A DNA stretch of 6,002 bases from JBBEBE01 sp051746765 (GTDB lineage: Bacteria > Bacteroidota > Rhodothermia > Balneolales > Balneolaceae). Where the stretch lies: NCBI GenBank assembly GCA_051746765.1, contig JBNJFK010000142.1, positions 1-6,002 on the forward strand, in the 5' to 3' direction. A model generated the notes under the pieces. It had not been told where the DNA came from. It saw only the letters and a program-made list of their open reading frames with translations, and ran no database searches. Shown here one piece after another: positions 5,225-6,002 of the stretch; the first letter of the stretch is position 1; each line of letters starts with the position of its first letter. A program made the translations under genes and the position numbers.

Positions 5225-6002
5225 GTGCATCAACTTTCCGAACTGAATCGTTATTTCCGGCAGTACCGATGGAGTATCCTGCTGGGTACGCTGTTTCTTA
5301 CAGTCTCCAACTTTTTTCTGATCTGGATTCCGGTCTTGATTCGACGCACCATGGACGAGGTGGAGGGATTGGGTGGGCGAACGGATCAGGATTGGACACA
5401 TCTCGGAGAACTTCTTTTCCAATCGGAAGCAGGTGCCATTCTTGCTTACAACTCTCTACTTCTCGTCGGTACCGTGATCCTGTATGGTACGTTTCTGTTT
5501 GCGACCCGGCAGACGCTGATCGTCAGTTCCAGAAAAATCGAATATGACATTCGAAACGATCTTCTGAAAAAGCTGCTCATTTTACCTCAGCGGTACTTTT
5601 CAGAGAATCGCTCCGGGGAGATCTATATTCGGGCAACGGAGGATGTGGCACGCGTTCGTGAATACTTCGGACCGGTCTACATGTACACGATCAACACTAT
5701 TACGCGGGCTGGATTCATTATCGTGATGATGCTGATCGTAAACCGGGAACTTACCTTCTGGGCACTGATTCCCCTTCCGTTTCTGTCTGCATTTGCCTAT
5801 TGGGTGAGCGGGTTCATACACCGCTATCAAACGCTGATTCAAGAGCAGTATTCCAATATCGCAGGAAGGGCGAGTGAAGCATTTACATCGATTCGATTGA
5901 TAAAAGCGTACAATCGCGAGGCGTATGAACAGGAGAAGTTTGACCAAGAGAGCCGGTCCTACAGACAGAAAAAACTGAAACTGGATCTGGTCGAGTCTCT
6001 TT
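5225..6002 (+). CDS. ABC exporter half-transporter, N-terminal membrane domain (3' end outside window)
   Basis: The frame is open from the GTG at 5225 to the right edge, giving 259 codons. It reads as the transmembrane domain of a type I (MsbA/MdlB-like) ABC exporter. Hydrophobic helices lie near residues 17-39, 70-97, 150-172 and 176-197. Between the second and third lies the usual coupling region: RQTLIVSSRKIEYDIRNDLL, then LPQRYFSENRSGEIYIRATE, then DVARVREYFGP. After the fourth helix comes EAFTSIRLIKAYNREAYEQE (about 218-237), the family's conserved cytoplasmic extension with the KA-x-N-R-E signature. At least two more helices and the ATP-binding domain with Walker motifs would be expected downstream. 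Such half-transporters dimerise in the inner membrane and export lipids, peptides or drugs; the substrate cannot be inferred. The loop between helices one and two (about 40-69) is rather long and hydrophilic. The 105-base spacer suggests separate or weakly linked expression from the oxidoreductase. Confidence 0.9.
   Translation, partial: MHQLSELNRYFRQYRWSILLGTLFLTVSNFFLIWIPVLIRRTMDEVEGLGGRTDQDWTHLGELLFQSEAGAILAYNSLLLVGTVILYGTFLFATRQTLIVSSRKIEYDIRNDLLKKLLILPQRYFSENRSGEIYIRATEDVARVREYFGPVYMYTINTITRAGFIIVMMLIVNRELTFWALIPLPFLSAFAYWVSGFIHRYQTLIQEQYSNIAGRASEAFTSIRLIKAYNREAYEQEKFDQESRSYRQKKLKLDLVESL

Noticed and set aside
4775..5422. Minus-strand open frame of 215 codons spanning the gap before the ABC exporter
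   Set aside because: It overlaps the end of the oxidoreductase and the start of the exporter, both recognisable on the plus strand, and its translation has no recognisable feature.
5182..5547. Plus-strand open frame of 121 codons overlapping the exporter start
   Set aside because: It is out of frame with the recognisable exporter, lacks its own placed ribosome binding site, and its translation is uninformative.
1..6002. Enediyne biosynthetic gene cluster
   Set aside because: Only UnbV- and UnbU-like genes are seen. No enediyne PKS, thioesterase or tailoring enzyme is present, and these two families are widespread outside such clusters.
1..6002. tRNA, rRNA, CRISPR array, insertion sequence or attachment site
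   Set aside because: I read both intergenic gaps and the gene ends and found no cloverleaf, regularly spaced repeat, transposase or terminal inverted repeat pair.

Overview
This window is a compact run of five protein-coding genes, all on the + strand. It has no RNA gene, mobile element or CRISPR array that I can see. Base composition looks moderate (about half G+C by eye). Genes start with ATG or GTG behind recognisable Shine-Dalgarno sequences. The ABC exporter at the right edge has wording I associate with Bacteroidota/Balneolota/Rhodothermota exporters. The FG-GAP/UnbV and UnbU-like proteins are common in environmental Gram-negative phyla such as Rhodothermota, Gemmatimonadota, Acidobacteriota and Planctomycetota. 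My best guess is an uncultured marine or environmental bacterium of the FCB group, but this is inference from remembered homologues.

Region 1 (1-3945) is a tightly coupled three-gene operon; both junctions are four-base ATGA stop/start overlaps. The first gene is cut by the left edge and shows only the long C-terminal domain typical of large FG-GAP/ASPIC-UnbV proteins. The second is a complete membrane-anchored or exported CRTAC1/UnbV-type protein with seven FG-GAP-like calcium-loop repeats and a C-terminal ASPIC/UnbV domain. The third is a polytopic membrane protein of the UnbU/RnfD-NqrB-like family. A UnbV followed by a UnbU recalls the unbL-unbV-unbU part of enediyne clusters, but no polyketide synthase is present here. 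The likely picture is an extracytoplasmic beta-propeller protein pair working with a dedicated membrane partner; the actual function is unknown.

Region 2 (3946-4072) is a 127-base gap. It holds short inverted repeats, a perfect TATAAT box and a 9-base direct repeat that flanks the box, and probably contains the promoter of the next gene.

Region 3 (4073-5119) is a complete renalase-like FAD-dependent amine oxidoreductase. A 105-base gap (5120-5224) follows, containing a nested inverted repeat.

Region 4 (5225-6002) is the N-terminal membrane domain of a type I ABC exporter half-transporter, cut by the right edge before its ATPase domain.
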